NCBI RefSeq assembly: GCF_034439435.1
Contig: NZ_JAPCKJ010000003.1
Span: 372,001-436,000 of the forward strand
Direction: 5' to 3'
Length of the DNA: 64,000 bases
From: Sarcina sp034439435
GTDB taxonomy: Bacteria; Bacillota; Clostridia; Clostridiales; Clostridiaceae
Positions 52,893 through 61,471 of this stretch are shown here, piece by piece (the stretch's first letter is position 1; every line of letters starts with the position of its first letter). The translations under genes were made by a program, and so were the position numbers. The notes under the pieces are model-generated. The model saw only the letters and a list, made by a program, of their open reading frames with translations. It did not search any database and was not told where the DNA came from.

Positions 52893-53750
52893 TTAAATGT
52901 GCTTCTTTACTATTGAATTACATAAAAAATAACCAATTAAAACGCCTACTATACTTATAACCCAATTATCTATTCCAATATATATTACAGGAACAGAAAT
53001 TAATCCAAAACTTAATATGAATTGTAATATTGGAACTATAAAATAAGCTAAAGAACCTACTGCTATACAACCTAGTCTATTATTGAATTTACCTTTTAAA
53101 AATACAGGATAAAATCCTAATGGCATAAATAAAATTATTCTAATTATTATCCATTTAATAATAAAGCCTATAGTTACTCCATTATTCATTAATTCTATAT
53201 AATTTTTAAATGGCATTAAATCAACTTGAAAATTTATATCTGAGCTTCCTCTAATCTCTATAGGGAATATATACCAACCCACTAGAAATATAAGATAATT
53301 AGAAAATAAAAATTTATATAATTCCTTTTTCCAGTCTATTTCATACTTAATTCCTTTTACTTTATAATAAATTAAAACTCCTCCTCTAATTATTATATAC
53401 ATAGGTACAGCGACAATAATTAAAGCAAGTAATCTTATATAATCAAACCTCATAAATACTAAATGAGTAAAAAAAGCTAAAAGTATTATTAGTGAAATAC
53501 CGACTGTATATAGTAATGGTTTAATTCCTTTCTCCACTACAGTTTCCAACTCTTCTTTTATTTCATTTACTTCTCCAAATCTTTCTAAGGCGATTTTAAT
53601 ACTCTCTTTTTCACTAAATCCTTCTAACTTTAGCTCTTCTACAGATTCTGTTAGATGACTTCTCATAGTTTCTTTAATTTCTTTATTTTCTTTTGAAATC
53701 CCATCAATGTGCTTGTATAAAGAATCAATATAACTATCTATTTCTCTCAT
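52893..53750 (-). CDS. HAAS-domain membrane protein (PadR partner)
   Basis: 285 residues from ATG 53750 (SD GGGGGGAG); an earlier ATG inside the PadR gene is unlikely. Residues 1-65 are a helical HAAS/permease-prefix domain (MREIDSYIDSLYKHI, ERFGEVNEIKEELE). Six or so transmembrane helices follow. It begins one base after the PadR stop. HAAS proteins are regularly co-encoded with PadR repressors and thought to communicate with them; the exact role is unknown. Confidence 0.8.
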   Translation of the reverse strand: MREIDSYIDSLYKHIDGISKENKEIKETMRSHLTESVEELKLEGFSEKESIKIALERFGEVNEIKEELETVVEKGIKPLLYTVGISLIILLAFFTHLVFMRFDYIRLLALIIVAVPMYIIIRGGVLIYYKVKGIKYEIDWKKELYKFLFSNYLIFLVGWYIFPIEIRGSSDINFQVDLMPFKNYIELMNNGVTIGFIIKWIIIRIILFMPLGFYPVFLKGKFNNRLGCIAVGSLAYFIVPILQFILSFGLISVPVIYIGIDNWVISIVGVLIGYFLCNSIVKKHI

Positions 53751-53751
53751 T

Positions 53752-54084
53752 TTACTCTCCCCCCAAAAAAACATTCATAACACTTTTTAAAAATTCCCAT
53801 TCAACCTTTTTTTCCTTAAGATACTTGATTCCTTCTTCTGTAATTTTAAAATACCTTCTTCTTCCACCACCACTTTTACAATCACCCCAATATGATATTA
53901 CAAGACCAGCTTTTTCTAATCTTTTTAAAACAACATATAAAGTTCCGTCTTTAACTTTAAAGACTTCCTTACTATTCTCTCTAATTAATTTTGAAATTTC
54001 ATATCCATATAAATCTTTTTCTTGTAAAAGTGATAATACTATACTTTCTACATGTCCTTTTATGATTTCTTTATTTAGTTCCAA
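53752..54084 (-). CDS. PadR-family transcriptional regulator
   Basis: 110 residues, TTG start at 54084 with SD AAGGAGGG. A winged helix core (VLSLLQEKDLYGYEISKLI, VKDGTLYVVLKRLEKAGLV) and the wing with GGRRRYFKITEEG are standard PadR features. It is immediately followed by its HAAS membrane partner. It probably represses its own operon. Confidence 0.88.
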   Translation of the reverse strand: MELNKEIIKGHVESIVLSLLQEKDLYGYEISKLIRENSKEVFKVKDGTLYVVLKRLEKAGLVISYWGDCKSGGGRRRYFKITEEGIKYLKEKKVEWEFLKSVMNVFLGGE

Positions 54085-54157
54085 TATTATCCCTCCTTAG
54101 TATAATTATACCATAAAGTACTATATAGTATAGATTACTTTATTGTATAATTAATAA

Positions 54158-54196
54158 AAAAAGCTAAATCAGTATCTTATACTAATTTAGCTTTTT
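54158..54196 (-). terminator. Terminator of the GNAT gene at 54207
   Basis: AAAAAGCTAAATCAGTAT / ATACTAATTTAGCTTTTT with one G-U pair, 3-nt loop, right after the stop. Confidence 0.85.
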
Positions 54197-54206
54197 AATT
54201 TTAAAT

Positions 54207-54662
54207 TTATCTTATCTTTTCTATCTCTACACATTTAAAGCTACTATTCTCATAAAGCTTTAATGCTTTTTCATTCCATTTAGCAACATGTAATTTTATT
54301 ATTTCTATCCCCATATTCTGCATATTATTAATTGCATATAATAATATTTTTTTACCATACCCTTTTCTTTGATATTTGGGATTTACTATTAAATCATCAA
54401 TTTCACCATCTATTATTGAAATTGAACCAATTAATTCCTCATTTTCTCTTAAAACAAATATTTTATCTTTTTTATCTTCTAATTGCTCAATTGAAGAATA
54501 AAAATAATATGGCTCTATATCTAAAGACTTTCTCATCTCATAAAAACATTCATTATATATATTTTTATATTCTTCAAAAAATTCTTCTCTAAAAGGAACT
54601 AGGTTTATATCTGTTTTAACCTCTCCTCCTATATATTCCATACCATAAGCTATAACTTCCAT
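54207..54662 (-). CDS. GNAT-family N-acetyltransferase
   Basis: 151 residues with IDDLIVNPKYQRKGYGKKIL (about 89-108, acetyl-CoA loop QRKGYG) and NEKALKLYENSSFK (about 130-143). The N-terminal 25 residues are atypical. The acceptor is unknown. SD AAAGGAGTTGAGAGG precedes ATG 54662. Single-gene unit with its own terminator. Confidence 0.83.
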   Translation of the reverse strand: MEVIAYGMEYIGGEVKTDINLVPFREEFFEEYKNIYNECFYEMRKSLDIEPYYFYSSIEQLEDKKDKIFVLRENEELIGSISIIDGEIDDLIVNPKYQRKGYGKKILLYAINNMQNMGIEIIKLHVAKWNEKALKLYENSSFKCVEIEKIR

Positions 54663-54715
54663 TTTCCTCTCAACTCCTTTAAATTAAATCTTAATTTACA
54701 TAAACTTAAATACAA

Positions 54716-54753
54716 AAAGGAGCTGTATTACAACTAAAAAATACAACTCCTTT
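54716..54753 (-). terminator. Terminator of the gene at 54760
   Basis: AGGAGCTGTA ... TACAACTCCT with one mismatch, followed by a T-rich stretch on the minus strand. Confidence 0.65.
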
Positions 54754-54759
54754 AAAAGA

Positions 54760-55275
54760 TTAACTATTAACTTTATCTAATTTTAGACTCTTCTCTAACT
54801 TTCTAAGAGTTATTTGATGAAGATAATATCTATACATCTGAATTATTTCTAAATGATTATACTCACTTAATTCATCAATAGTAGTTTTATTATTACCATT
54901 GAAAAGTAATCCTAAGGAATATTTTAGATAAACATTACAATAAACTTCAAAGTATATAAATTCATATTTGTATTTTTGTTCATCATAATCATACTTAGGA
55001 TCTCTACATAGAACCTTTGCTTCTTCTGAAATGTTTGACCATACTTTTACAAACTCATTATAATCCTCTGGAAACTTTTCTTTTTTAAAAAACTCTTGAA
55101 ATTCCTTTTCCGCTAATTCTCTTAAACACTTTAAATGTCTAACCTCTCCGTATAAATTCTCTGATACGGACATTCTAAGCTTTAAAGTTTCTTTTAAATT
55201 TCCTTGAATTTGATCATCTGTAGTTGCTAAAATACTTTTTATTATTCTCTGTAAGTTTTCTACTCTCTCTTCCAT
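54760..55275 (-). CDS. Hypothetical helical protein
   Basis: 171 residues from ATG 55275 (SD AAGGGG, 9-nt spacing; ATG 55281 is too close). Almost entirely alpha-helical in appearance, with charged amphipathic stretches (ERVENLQRIIKSILATTDDQ) and a hydrophobic, Tyr-rich C-terminal half (YKYEFIYFEVYCNVYLKYSL). No signal peptide, no clear transmembrane span, no catalytic motif. I do not recognise a family. Monocistronic, with a terminator. Confidence 0.6.
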   Translation of the reverse strand: MEERVENLQRIIKSILATTDDQIQGNLKETLKLRMSVSENLYGEVRHLKCLRELAEKEFQEFFKKEKFPEDYNEFVKVWSNISEEAKVLCRDPKYDYDEQKYKYEFIYFEVYCNVYLKYSLGLLFNGNNKTTIDELSEYNHLEIIQMYRYYLHQITLRKLEKSLKLDKVNS

Positions 55276-55375
55276 AACCATAATCCCCTTTTACCCTTAT
55301 AATAAAATTTATATTTAACTTTCATATTTCATTACCCTCTTAAAATATAAAAGTTATGAACTAATAAATAAAAAG

Positions 55376-55451
55376 CTATGTTTTAAAATAGTGTTCGTCA
55401 TTAGCCAAGCCTAAAAAGCTAGCTAAAGATTAACATTAATATAAAACAGAG
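55376..55451. repeat. CTATGTTTTA repeat family, third copy
   Basis: CTATGTTTTAAAATAG at the left and AGCTAGCTAAAGATTAACAT...TAAAACAGAG at the right match the ends of element B and the short copy at 42763-42807. 76 bp, just downstream of tyrA. Confidence 0.6.
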
Positions 55452-55473
55452 CCAAAAAATATTTTACTTTAAA

Positions 55474-56322
55474 CTACTCTAAATTCTCTCTTTTCTCAGT
55501 AGAATTTCTAAATAAAGTTTTTAAACTCTCTTGATCATTACAGCATAAGGCCCTTTTTATCTTCTCTAACTCTCTTTGAAAGGATTCTATTCTATTTATT
55601 AAGTTTTCTTTATTCCCTAAAAACAATTGACTCCATAACTCTTCATTTATCTTTGCAATTCTAGTTAATTCTCTATAGCTATCCCCTACAAACTTTCCTG
55701 TATCAATGCCTAAATCATCGCTATTAACTAAAGATACTGCAATAGCATGTGGTAATTGACTTGTAAAAGCAATTATTTCATCATGTATTTTAGGAGAAAT
55801 CCTTTTTACATTAGAAAATCCCATTTTAAAGGCTAGGTCTTCTATTAATTTTAAGCTTTCTTCCTTATTCTCATTAACAGGAGTTATTATAAAGTTAGCC
55901 TTTTGAAATACTTCTGCTGAAGCATATTCAAAGCCTCTTTTTTCTCTTCCTGCCATGGGATGAGAGAATACAAAATCAATTCCTTCTGGTAATATTTCTA
56001 ATACACTTTCTATAAAGCATTCCTTTATCCCAGTAACATCAGTAATAATTAAGTTTTCTTTGAATTCACTTTTATAGATATTTATAAAATTTATAATATC
56101 CTTAGGATAAATACAAAGAATAATCAAGTCTGTATTCCTGATTATTTCTTTTGACTCTTCTGACTTAAATAAGGCTCCTTCTTTTATTATTCCAAGGCTT
56201 TTTGTCTTAAGCAACGAATCCCTATTTACATCAATTCCATAAATATCGAATTCCTTGTAATCTTTTAAAGACAAAGCATAAGAACCCCCAATAACTCCAA
56301 GTCCTACTATGGTTATATTCAT
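55474..56322 (-). CDS. tyrA: Prephenate dehydrogenase
   Basis: 282 residues. N-terminal NAD-binding fold (ITIVGLGVIGGSYALSL, residues 3-19), the TDVTGIKE and FSHPMAGREKRGFEYA blocks (prephenate site His and Arg) near 94 and 119, and a helical dimerisation domain. It oxidatively decarboxylates prephenate to 4-hydroxyphenylpyruvate for tyrosine. No C-terminal ACT domain is present. There is no usable SD directly before ATG 56322; the strong SD AAGGGGGTGA lies beyond a perfect 11-bp hairpin (separate entry). Confidence 0.92.
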   Translation of the reverse strand: MNITIVGLGVIGGSYALSLKDYKEFDIYGIDVNRDSLLKTKSLGIIKEGALFKSEESKEIIRNTDLIILCIYPKDIINFINIYKSEFKENLIITDVTGIKECFIESVLEILPEGIDFVFSHPMAGREKRGFEYASAEVFQKANFIITPVNENKEESLKLIEDLAFKMGFSNVKRISPKIHDEIIAFTSQLPHAIAVSLVNSDDLGIDTGKFVGDSYRELTRIAKINEELWSQLFLGNKENLINRIESFQRELEKIKRALCCNDQESLKTLFRNSTEKRENLE

Positions 56323-56370
56323 ACCTACATTGCTTTAATCTATTAAATTAAAGCAATAATTCACCCCCTT
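56323..56370 (-). promoter_or_regulatory. SD - hairpin - start leader of tyrA
   Basis: SD AAGGGGGTG (56370-56362), then 4 nt, then the perfect stem ATTGCTTTAAT / ATTAAAGCAAT (arms 56347-56357 and 56329-56339, 7-nt loop), then GTAGGT and ATG 56322. Folded, SD and start are 10 nt apart; unfolded they are 39 nt apart. No T-run follows the stem. Confidence 0.6.
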
Positions 56371-56763
56371 GTAGAAATTGCTTACATAAAACCTTAAGTA
56401 AAATAAATTACAAATTTATATATACCCCAAATAAATATGTAATAAAACAAATAATAAAATTTAAAATGTTACTAAAAGATCATAAAGTTTATGAATTTTA
56501 TATAGTTATTAAAGAATAAAAACATGTGTAAAACCAAATTAGTTGTTTTCTTAATAGTATTTTTGTAAAACCTAAAAATTCTCTTATAGCCTATATTAAA
56601 ATTCTCAACTTTATATAATACAATGATAACTCTTTTACCTTAAATATTCCCTCTATTTCTTTTAATTTAATGTAAACTTATTCTGAATCTAGATATAACT
56701 AAGTTTTTAATACTATAATTAGTCTTAAAATTCATATTCTAGTAAAGCTTTATTTCTAATTAT
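56371..56763. other. Intergenic region without recognised gene
   Basis: About 390 AT-rich bases between the tyrA leader and the OYE terminator. It should hold the tyrA promoter. No ORF was seen. Confidence 0.4.
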
Positions 56764-56802
56764 AAAAAAAGGCACATCCTATATATTGATTGTGCCTTTT
56801 TT
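56764..56802 (-). terminator. Terminator of the old-yellow-enzyme gene
   Basis: AAAAAAGGCACA / TGTGCCTTTTTT flanked by A/T runs, after the stop at 56834. Confidence 0.85.
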
Positions 56803-56833
56803 ATAATTAATACATCTTTATGCTTTTATTAAT

Positions 56834-57940
56834 CTATTTAATATTTAAAATACATCTCTTTCCATAAGTTTTATAACATTGATTGCATGACACACACTTA
56901 GGATTTTTTAAATCTCCTGAAGACCATTTATTTATTAAGTCTGGCTCTGCTGTTAAAGGTCTTGAAAGTGAAAAATATTCTATATTTGTATCGTTTAATA
57001 ACTCTTCCATAACATCAAAGTGTCTATTACCACCTGATAAAATTACAGGTTTGTTTATTCTTTCAGCTAGCTTTATAGCATATTCTTTAAAATAAGATTC
57101 TCTTTCCTTTGAAACAGCCACTTTAGTTCTTGCTGGTCCTAAGTTATTTTTCATAACTTCTTCTATGGATTCATTTCCTCCAGTAACCTCAATAGCATCA
57201 ATTCCTAATTCAGCTAATCTTTCAGCTACATATAGACTATCCTCTATAGTTAATCCACCTTCCTTTACATAGTCTGAAGAATTTAGCTTTATTAGTATTG
57301 GGAAATTATCTCCAACTTTTTCCCTCATTGCTTTAAATATTTCAAAAACAAATCTACCTCTATTTTCTATACTTCCCCCATACTCATCTATTCTTTTATT
57401 ATAATAAGGAGATAAGAATTGACTTACTAAATACCCATGTCCTCCATGTATCTCAACTCCATCAAATCCTGATTTTTTAACTCTTAATGCTGCTTCTGCA
57501 TATGCATTAACTAAATACTTTATATTTTCCTTAGTCATTTCTTTTGATAAAGTTTCTGTAACTTCATTCCTAGTAGTAGAAGGTCCCCATATAACTCTTT
57601 CTCCTACATTAAATTCAGTCATAAATCCACCATATACTATTTGCATTATTATATTAGATCCAAGTCTATGAATTTTATCTGTAAATTTCTTATATTCTGG
57701 TATAAAAGAATCATCATATATTCCCATCATTCCTGGATTAGGTTGTTCGTTCTCTGTTACAAAAGCATATCCTGTTACTATTGTCCCTACTCCACCTCTA
57801 GCCAATTCTTCATATATTTCTGATAATTCATTTGTCATATGACCTTTCTCATCAGCTAACGCTGTCCATAATGCTCCTCTTAAAAATCTATTTTTCATGT
57901 TAATTGTTCCTAAGTTAGTTTTATCAAATAATGTTTTCAT
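56834..57940 (-). CDS. NADH:flavin oxidoreductase (old yellow enzyme family)
   Basis: 368 residues, FMN TIM barrel. Conserved blocks: NRFLRGALWTALADEKGH (FMN site), GFDGVEIHGGHGYLVSQFLS (about 159-178), NKRIDEYGGSIENRGRF and the C-terminal CVSCNQCYKTYGKRC (about 349-363). That Cys cluster resembles the [4Fe-4S] site of the longer 2,4-dienoyl-CoA reductase type but has no second reductase domain after it. It reduces activated C=C bonds; the substrate is unknown. SD AGGAGG precedes ATG 57940. Divergent from an HxlR regulator that probably controls it. Confidence 0.88.
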   Translation of the reverse strand: MKTLFDKTNLGTINMKNRFLRGALWTALADEKGHMTNELSEIYEELARGGVGTIVTGYAFVTENEQPNPGMMGIYDDSFIPEYKKFTDKIHRLGSNIIMQIVYGGFMTEFNVGERVIWGPSTTRNEVTETLSKEMTKENIKYLVNAYAEAALRVKKSGFDGVEIHGGHGYLVSQFLSPYYNKRIDEYGGSIENRGRFVFEIFKAMREKVGDNFPILIKLNSSDYVKEGGLTIEDSLYVAERLAELGIDAIEVTGGNESIEEVMKNNLGPARTKVAVSKERESYFKEYAIKLAERINKPVILSGGNRHFDVMEELLNDTNIEYFSLSRPLTAEPDLINKWSSGDLKNPKCVSCNQCYKTYGKRCILNIK

Positions 57941-58196
57941 ACTTTCCTCCTAAAAATAAAACTAAATTTTATTTTTTATATTAATAAACTCCGTTTTTCT
58001 TTTATGAGAATCATATTTTATAAGCTTATAAATTTTTTCCTCAATCTATGAACATAGTATATAAAATTAATATTATTTATGTAAGTACGCACTTTTTAGT
58101 AAGTGGCCTTTTATATTTATTTGAGTTATAAAAATCATTAATATATAATGTTATCATTAGATTTTAAAATAGAAACAAATTTTGGAGATGATAACT

Positions 58197-58538
58197 TTGT
58201 TGAAATATAAAGATAAAAACTATGTCTGCCTATTAGATTTAGCAATGGAACTTATACGCGGCAAATGGAAGGCAGTTATTTTGTGTCACTTAAATAAAGG
58301 CGAAAAAAGATTCCTTGAACTTCAGAGAATCACGTGTGGAATAAGCCATAAAGTGTTAACTGAAAAACTTAAGGAATTAGAAGAAGATGAACTTGTCAAA
58401 AAGATAGTTTACGATGAGAATCCTCCAAGAGTTGAATATTATCTAAGTGAAAAAGGAAAAGAGCTTGCACCAGTCTTAGAATGTTTGGAAGATTGGTCTA
58501 GAAAATACTTTGGCAACTTAGAAACTCCTTCAAAGTAA
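58197..58538 (+). CDS. HxlR-family transcriptional regulator
   Basis: 113 residues from TTG 58197, 9 nt after SD GGAG; the in-frame ATG 58188 abuts the SD. The winged helix opens CLLDLAMELIRGKWKAVILC, followed by RFLELQRITCGISHKVLTEK, the standard HxlR pattern with an N-terminal Cys. It is divergent from the OYE gene; redox or electrophile sensing through Cys is known for several HxlR proteins and would fit. The terminator stem includes the stop codon. Confidence 0.85.
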   Translation: MLKYKDKNYVCLLDLAMELIRGKWKAVILCHLNKGEKRFLELQRITCGISHKVLTEKLKELEEDELVKKIVYDENPPRVEYYLSEKGKELAPVLECLEDWSRKYFGNLETPSK

Positions 58539-58551
58539 AACTTTGAAGGAG
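58525..58551 (+). terminator. Terminator overlapping HxlR stop
   Basis: CTCCTTCAAAG-TAAAA-CTTTGAAGGAG followed by CTTATTTTTATTT. The stop codon lies in the loop. It may also act for the convergent aroQ transcript. Confidence 0.8.
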
Positions 58552-58558
58552 CTTATTT

Positions 58559-58993
58559 TTATTTAATATGATTTTTTAATGCATTCATTGCCATAACATA
58601 TCCGTATTCGCCAAATCCACTTATCTGACCAATACAAGCAGGTGCTGTAACTGATTTATGTCTAAACTCTTCTCTTTTATGGATATTGCTTAAATGCACT
58701 TCAACAGTTGGTATTTTAACACCTTTTAAAGCATCATAAATTGCTATACTATAATGAGTATAGGCCCCAGGGTTTATAATTATTCCATCATACTTTTCAA
58801 AATATGCATTATGAATGAAATTTATTATTTCACCTTCTATGTTGCTTTGAAAACAGCTTATGTTTAGTCCTAAGCTTTTTCCTTCTTCTTCTATATAACT
58901 AATAACCTGATTAAAATCTTTAGCACCATAAATATCTTTTTCTCTAATCCCTAAAAGATTTAAATTAGGTCCATTTATAACCATTATTTTCAT
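58559..58993 (-). CDS. aroQ: 3-dehydroquinate dehydratase, type II
   Basis: 144 residues beginning MKIMVINGPNLNLLGIREKD, the signature of type II dehydroquinases, with catalytic Tyr in IYG, NPGAYTHYSIAI near 75 and VEVHLSNIHKREEFRHKS (active-site His and Arg) near 97. It dehydrates 3-dehydroquinate to 3-dehydroshikimate. It is in line with aroK, aroE, pheA and aroC, separated from them by a GNAT gene. No SD directly precedes ATG 58993; the SD AGGTGA is on the far side of a hairpin (separate entry). Confidence 0.93.
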   Translation of the reverse strand: MKIMVINGPNLNLLGIREKDIYGAKDFNQVISYIEEEGKSLGLNISCFQSNIEGEIINFIHNAYFEKYDGIIINPGAYTHYSIAIYDALKGVKIPTVEVHLSNIHKREEFRHKSVTAPACIGQISGFGEYGYVMAMNALKNHIK

Positions 58994-59046
58994 AATATCT
59001 TTAACCAAACTAATCTAGTTTTTTCTGTTGGTTAAAATTCACCTAC
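58994..59046 (-). promoter_or_regulatory. SD - hairpin - start leader of aroQ
   Basis: SD GTAGGTGA (59046-59039), 2 nt, the perfect stem TTTAACCAA / TTGGTTAAA (arms 59028-59036 and 59000-59008, 19-nt loop), then GATATT and ATG 58993. Folded, SD and start are 8 nt apart; linear distance is 45 nt. Confidence 0.6.
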
Positions 59047-59092
59047 TTTCTATTTAGAAGTTTCTACTTATACGTGAATAATATTAAAACCA

Positions 59093-59554
59093 CTATATTT
59101 TCTTTTCCATAACAAAATTTTCAAGTAATTCATTTCCTCGTTTAACTTGCTGAGATTTTATTACTTTATAGCCTTTATCCCTGAAAAAATTTTTAGCTGT
59201 TATAGATGCTTCGGTACTCATAATACTAACCCCTGACTTTTTAGCATAGTTTTCTAAAGAATCCACTATCTTAGTAGCTACTCCTTTTCTTTGATAATCC
59301 TTATGAACATAAAGCCTATCTAAATACCCAGTGTCAGTAATATCTCCAAAGCCTATAATCAAATCATCTTCACAAGCAACTACAGTAAAATTTTTCAAAA
59401 ATGACTTATTCCATAATTCCGAATTTATATTTTTCGTAGCCCATACATTTAATTGAGCCTCTGTATAATCTCTTTTATTGACTGTATGGACAGTCTCATA
59501 AAATAAATTTATAATTTCTCTGCAATCCTCTGGCTTATAATTCCTAATATACAT
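59093..59554 (-). CDS. GNAT-family N-acetyltransferase
   Basis: 153 residues with LDRLYVHKDYQRKGVATKIV (about 81-100, acetyl-CoA loop QRKGVA) and ASITAKNFFRDKGYKVIK (about 120-137), typical of the YafP/PhnO-like GNAT group. SD TAGGAG precedes ATG 59554. It lies between aroK (24 nt upstream) and aroQ, so it is probably co-transcribed with the aromatic genes. Its acceptor and any role there are unknown. Confidence 0.85.
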   Translation of the reverse strand: MYIRNYKPEDCREIINLFYETVHTVNKRDYTEAQLNVWATKNINSELWNKSFLKNFTVVACEDDLIIGFGDITDTGYLDRLYVHKDYQRKGVATKIVDSLENYAKKSGVSIMSTEASITAKNFFRDKGYKVIKSQQVKRGNELLENFVMEKKI

Positions 59555-59578
59555 AACAGATTCTCCTAAGAACCATTA

Positions 59579-60088
59579 TTAATTTTCCAAACTTAATTCA
59601 GAAATAGCCCTAACTATACCTCTAACAGCATCTTCAACACTTCCATCATTTATAATTTCTATATCATTATACTTTTTGTATAAATCAATTCTTTCTCTAT
59701 ATAAATTAGTAAGTCTTTCTTTTCCAGCCCATAAAAGTGGTCTTCCTTCTGTATCTATATCTTCCATAATTAAATCCAAAGGTCTGTTTATAAAAACAGT
59801 TACAAACTCTTTAAAATTGCTCATATTTTCTTCCTTTGTGATTATACCACCACCTGAAGATATAACTACATTTTTTAAAGTTGATAAAAGCTCACAACTT
59901 TTACTTTCTAAATCTCTAAAAACCTCTTCTCCTTGAGCAAAAAGCTCCTTAATTTCTTTTCCTGTACTTTTTTCTATGAATTCATCAATATCTATAAAAT
60001 TCATTTTTAATGCCTTTGAAAGCTCTCTACCTATAGTTGTTTTTCCTGATCCAGGCATTCCAATTAAAAGTACTCCTCTTTTTTTCAT
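59579..60088 (-). CDS. aroK: Shikimate kinase
   Basis: 169 residues. P-loop IGMPGSGKTTIGR (about 9-21), shikimate-binding DIDEFIE and FRDLESK (about 34 and 58), SSGGGII (about 78) and lid region TEGRPLL (about 114-120). It phosphorylates shikimate at O3 with ATP. SD AAGGGG precedes ATG 60088. Located downstream of aroE and upstream of a GNAT gene and aroQ. Confidence 0.93.
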   Translation of the reverse strand: MKKRGVLLIGMPGSGKTTIGRELSKALKMNFIDIDEFIEKSTGKEIKELFAQGEEVFRDLESKSCELLSTLKNVVISSGGGIITKEENMSNFKEFVTVFINRPLDLIMEDIDTEGRPLLWAGKERLTNLYRERIDLYKKYNDIEIINDGSVEDAVRGIVRAISELSLEN

Positions 60089-60262
60089 ATATTAATCCCC
60101 TTTTCTCAATGTTTTTCTTTCCCTAAACTAATATTTTATATTTATAATTAATTTATATCACATTTAACTAATTTTGGGATTTAATTTAACACTTTTTTAT
60201 TACAAAATTAACCTTAAGAATTTTATAATTTAAAATATAATATTATCTCTAAATTATTTATT

Positions 60263-61078
60263 TTAAAATTTACATTTTAAATCCTCATAAATTTCTTCCT
60301 CAGTACTCTTATTTACACTTATGCCATTCCATATTTCCTCAGCCTTAACGCCTTGTCCAACTAACATAAACAAACCATCAACTGTTTTAAGTCCATGCTT
60401 TTTCGCAAGCTTTAAAAATTTAGTTTCTAAAGGATTATAAACTATATCTATAGCAACTTTAAAGTTTTTTATCACTTCCTCAGATACTGCTACTGAATCA
60501 ATATTAGGATACATACCACAAGGAGTTGTATTTACTAAAGCAAATTCTCCTTTAACTTCTTCTAATTCTTCATAGCTCATAAATTGAATTTTAAACCCCT
60601 TAAATTTTTCAATGGCTTTATGTTTATCTCTAGAAAGTAAAACTATTTTGCTAGCCTTGTTATCTTCTAAATATTTTAAGATACTTCTGGCAGCGCCACC
60701 CGCTCCAAGGACAAAAAAGCTATTTCCCTCAATATTAATTTCTGCTCTCTCTAGCATTTTTCCAAAACCATAATAATCTGTATTATATCCGTAGGATTTT
60801 CCTTCTTTTATTAATATTGTATTTACTGCTCCTATAGCATCTGCTTCCTTTGAAATAAAATCTAATTGTTTCATTACAACTTCCTTATAAGGTATTGTAA
60901 CATTACATCCAGTTACCCCTAAAGTTTTTAAACTTTCTAATATTCTATCTTTGTATTCCTGTTTTACAGAAAAAAGATTATATAGTCCATCTATATTGTT
61001 ATCTTTAAAAACTTTATTGTGTATACTTGGTGAAAGACTATGTCCTAACTTTTCACCTATTAATCCAAAGACTTTCAA
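60263..61078 (-). CDS. aroE: Shikimate dehydrogenase
   Basis: 271 residues from TTG 61078, which lies at good distance from SD GGGGTGA and gives the canonical MKVFGLIGEKLGHSLSPSIH; the ATG at 61096 has no SD. Substrate site SLSPSIHN and catalytic NVTIPYKE (about 62-69, Lys), NADPH fold FFVLGAGGAARSIL (about 120-133), and C-terminal GLFMLVGQG. It reduces 3-dehydroshikimate to shikimate. Confidence 0.93.
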   Translation of the reverse strand: MKVFGLIGEKLGHSLSPSIHNKVFKDNNIDGLYNLFSVKQEYKDRILESLKTLGVTGCNVTIPYKEVVMKQLDFISKEADAIGAVNTILIKEGKSYGYNTDYYGFGKMLERAEINIEGNSFFVLGAGGAARSILKYLEDNKASKIVLLSRDKHKAIEKFKGFKIQFMSYEELEEVKGEFALVNTTPCGMYPNIDSVAVSEEVIKNFKVAIDIVYNPLETKFLKLAKKHGLKTVDGLFMLVGQGVKAEEIWNGISVNKSTEEEIYEDLKCKF

Positions 61079-61259
61079 AAAATCACCCCGCTTCATCTAT
61101 ATTAAGAAATTATAAAATCTAACTTTTTCTTATATACTTAGTCAATATCATAAAAGTTTAACTAAAAAAGATTTTATCTTATCATATTTCACCTTGTTTA
61201 TTACTATATAAAACTCCATAATTAATTCATAATTCTATGTTTAACTAAAATTGAAAAAA

Positions 61260-61410
61260 CTTATAAATTAATTAAGTCAATTAATCTTTTTACATCCCCT
61301 GTCAAAAGATTAATGATAATTTTAAGTTTTATCGTTTAAATATCCAAAACCAAATACACAAGTTCATGCAAGACACCTAGTTACCCTGCTAGGTGTCTTT
61401 TATATTTTAT
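61260..61410 (+). ncRNA. Candidate small RNA
   Basis: A perfect 10-bp hairpin TTAATCTTTT / AAAAGATTAA (61281-61313) is followed about 55 nt later by the intrinsic terminator AAGACACCTAG / CTAGGTGTCTT (61370-61399) with T-run on the plus strand. No plus-strand gene precedes it. A weak promoter-like TTAACT-N15-TATAAA lies upstream. Confidence 0.35.
61370..61399 (+). terminator. Orphan plus-strand terminator
   Basis: AAGACACCTAG-TTACCCTG-CTAGGTGTCTT followed by TTATATTTT. On the minus strand no T-run follows. Confidence 0.75.
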
Positions 61411-61471
61411 AAATTGTTTTAATAGGAATATGTAACTAAAAAAAATATACACTAATTAACAGTGCTATATT

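Larger units (their letters stand above)
61097..61471. other. Intergenic region with candidate plus-strand RNA
   Basis: It separates aroE from the small ORF at 61472. It holds two strong hairpins and a plus-strand terminator (next entries). No ORF of either strand was recognised. Confidence 0.45.
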
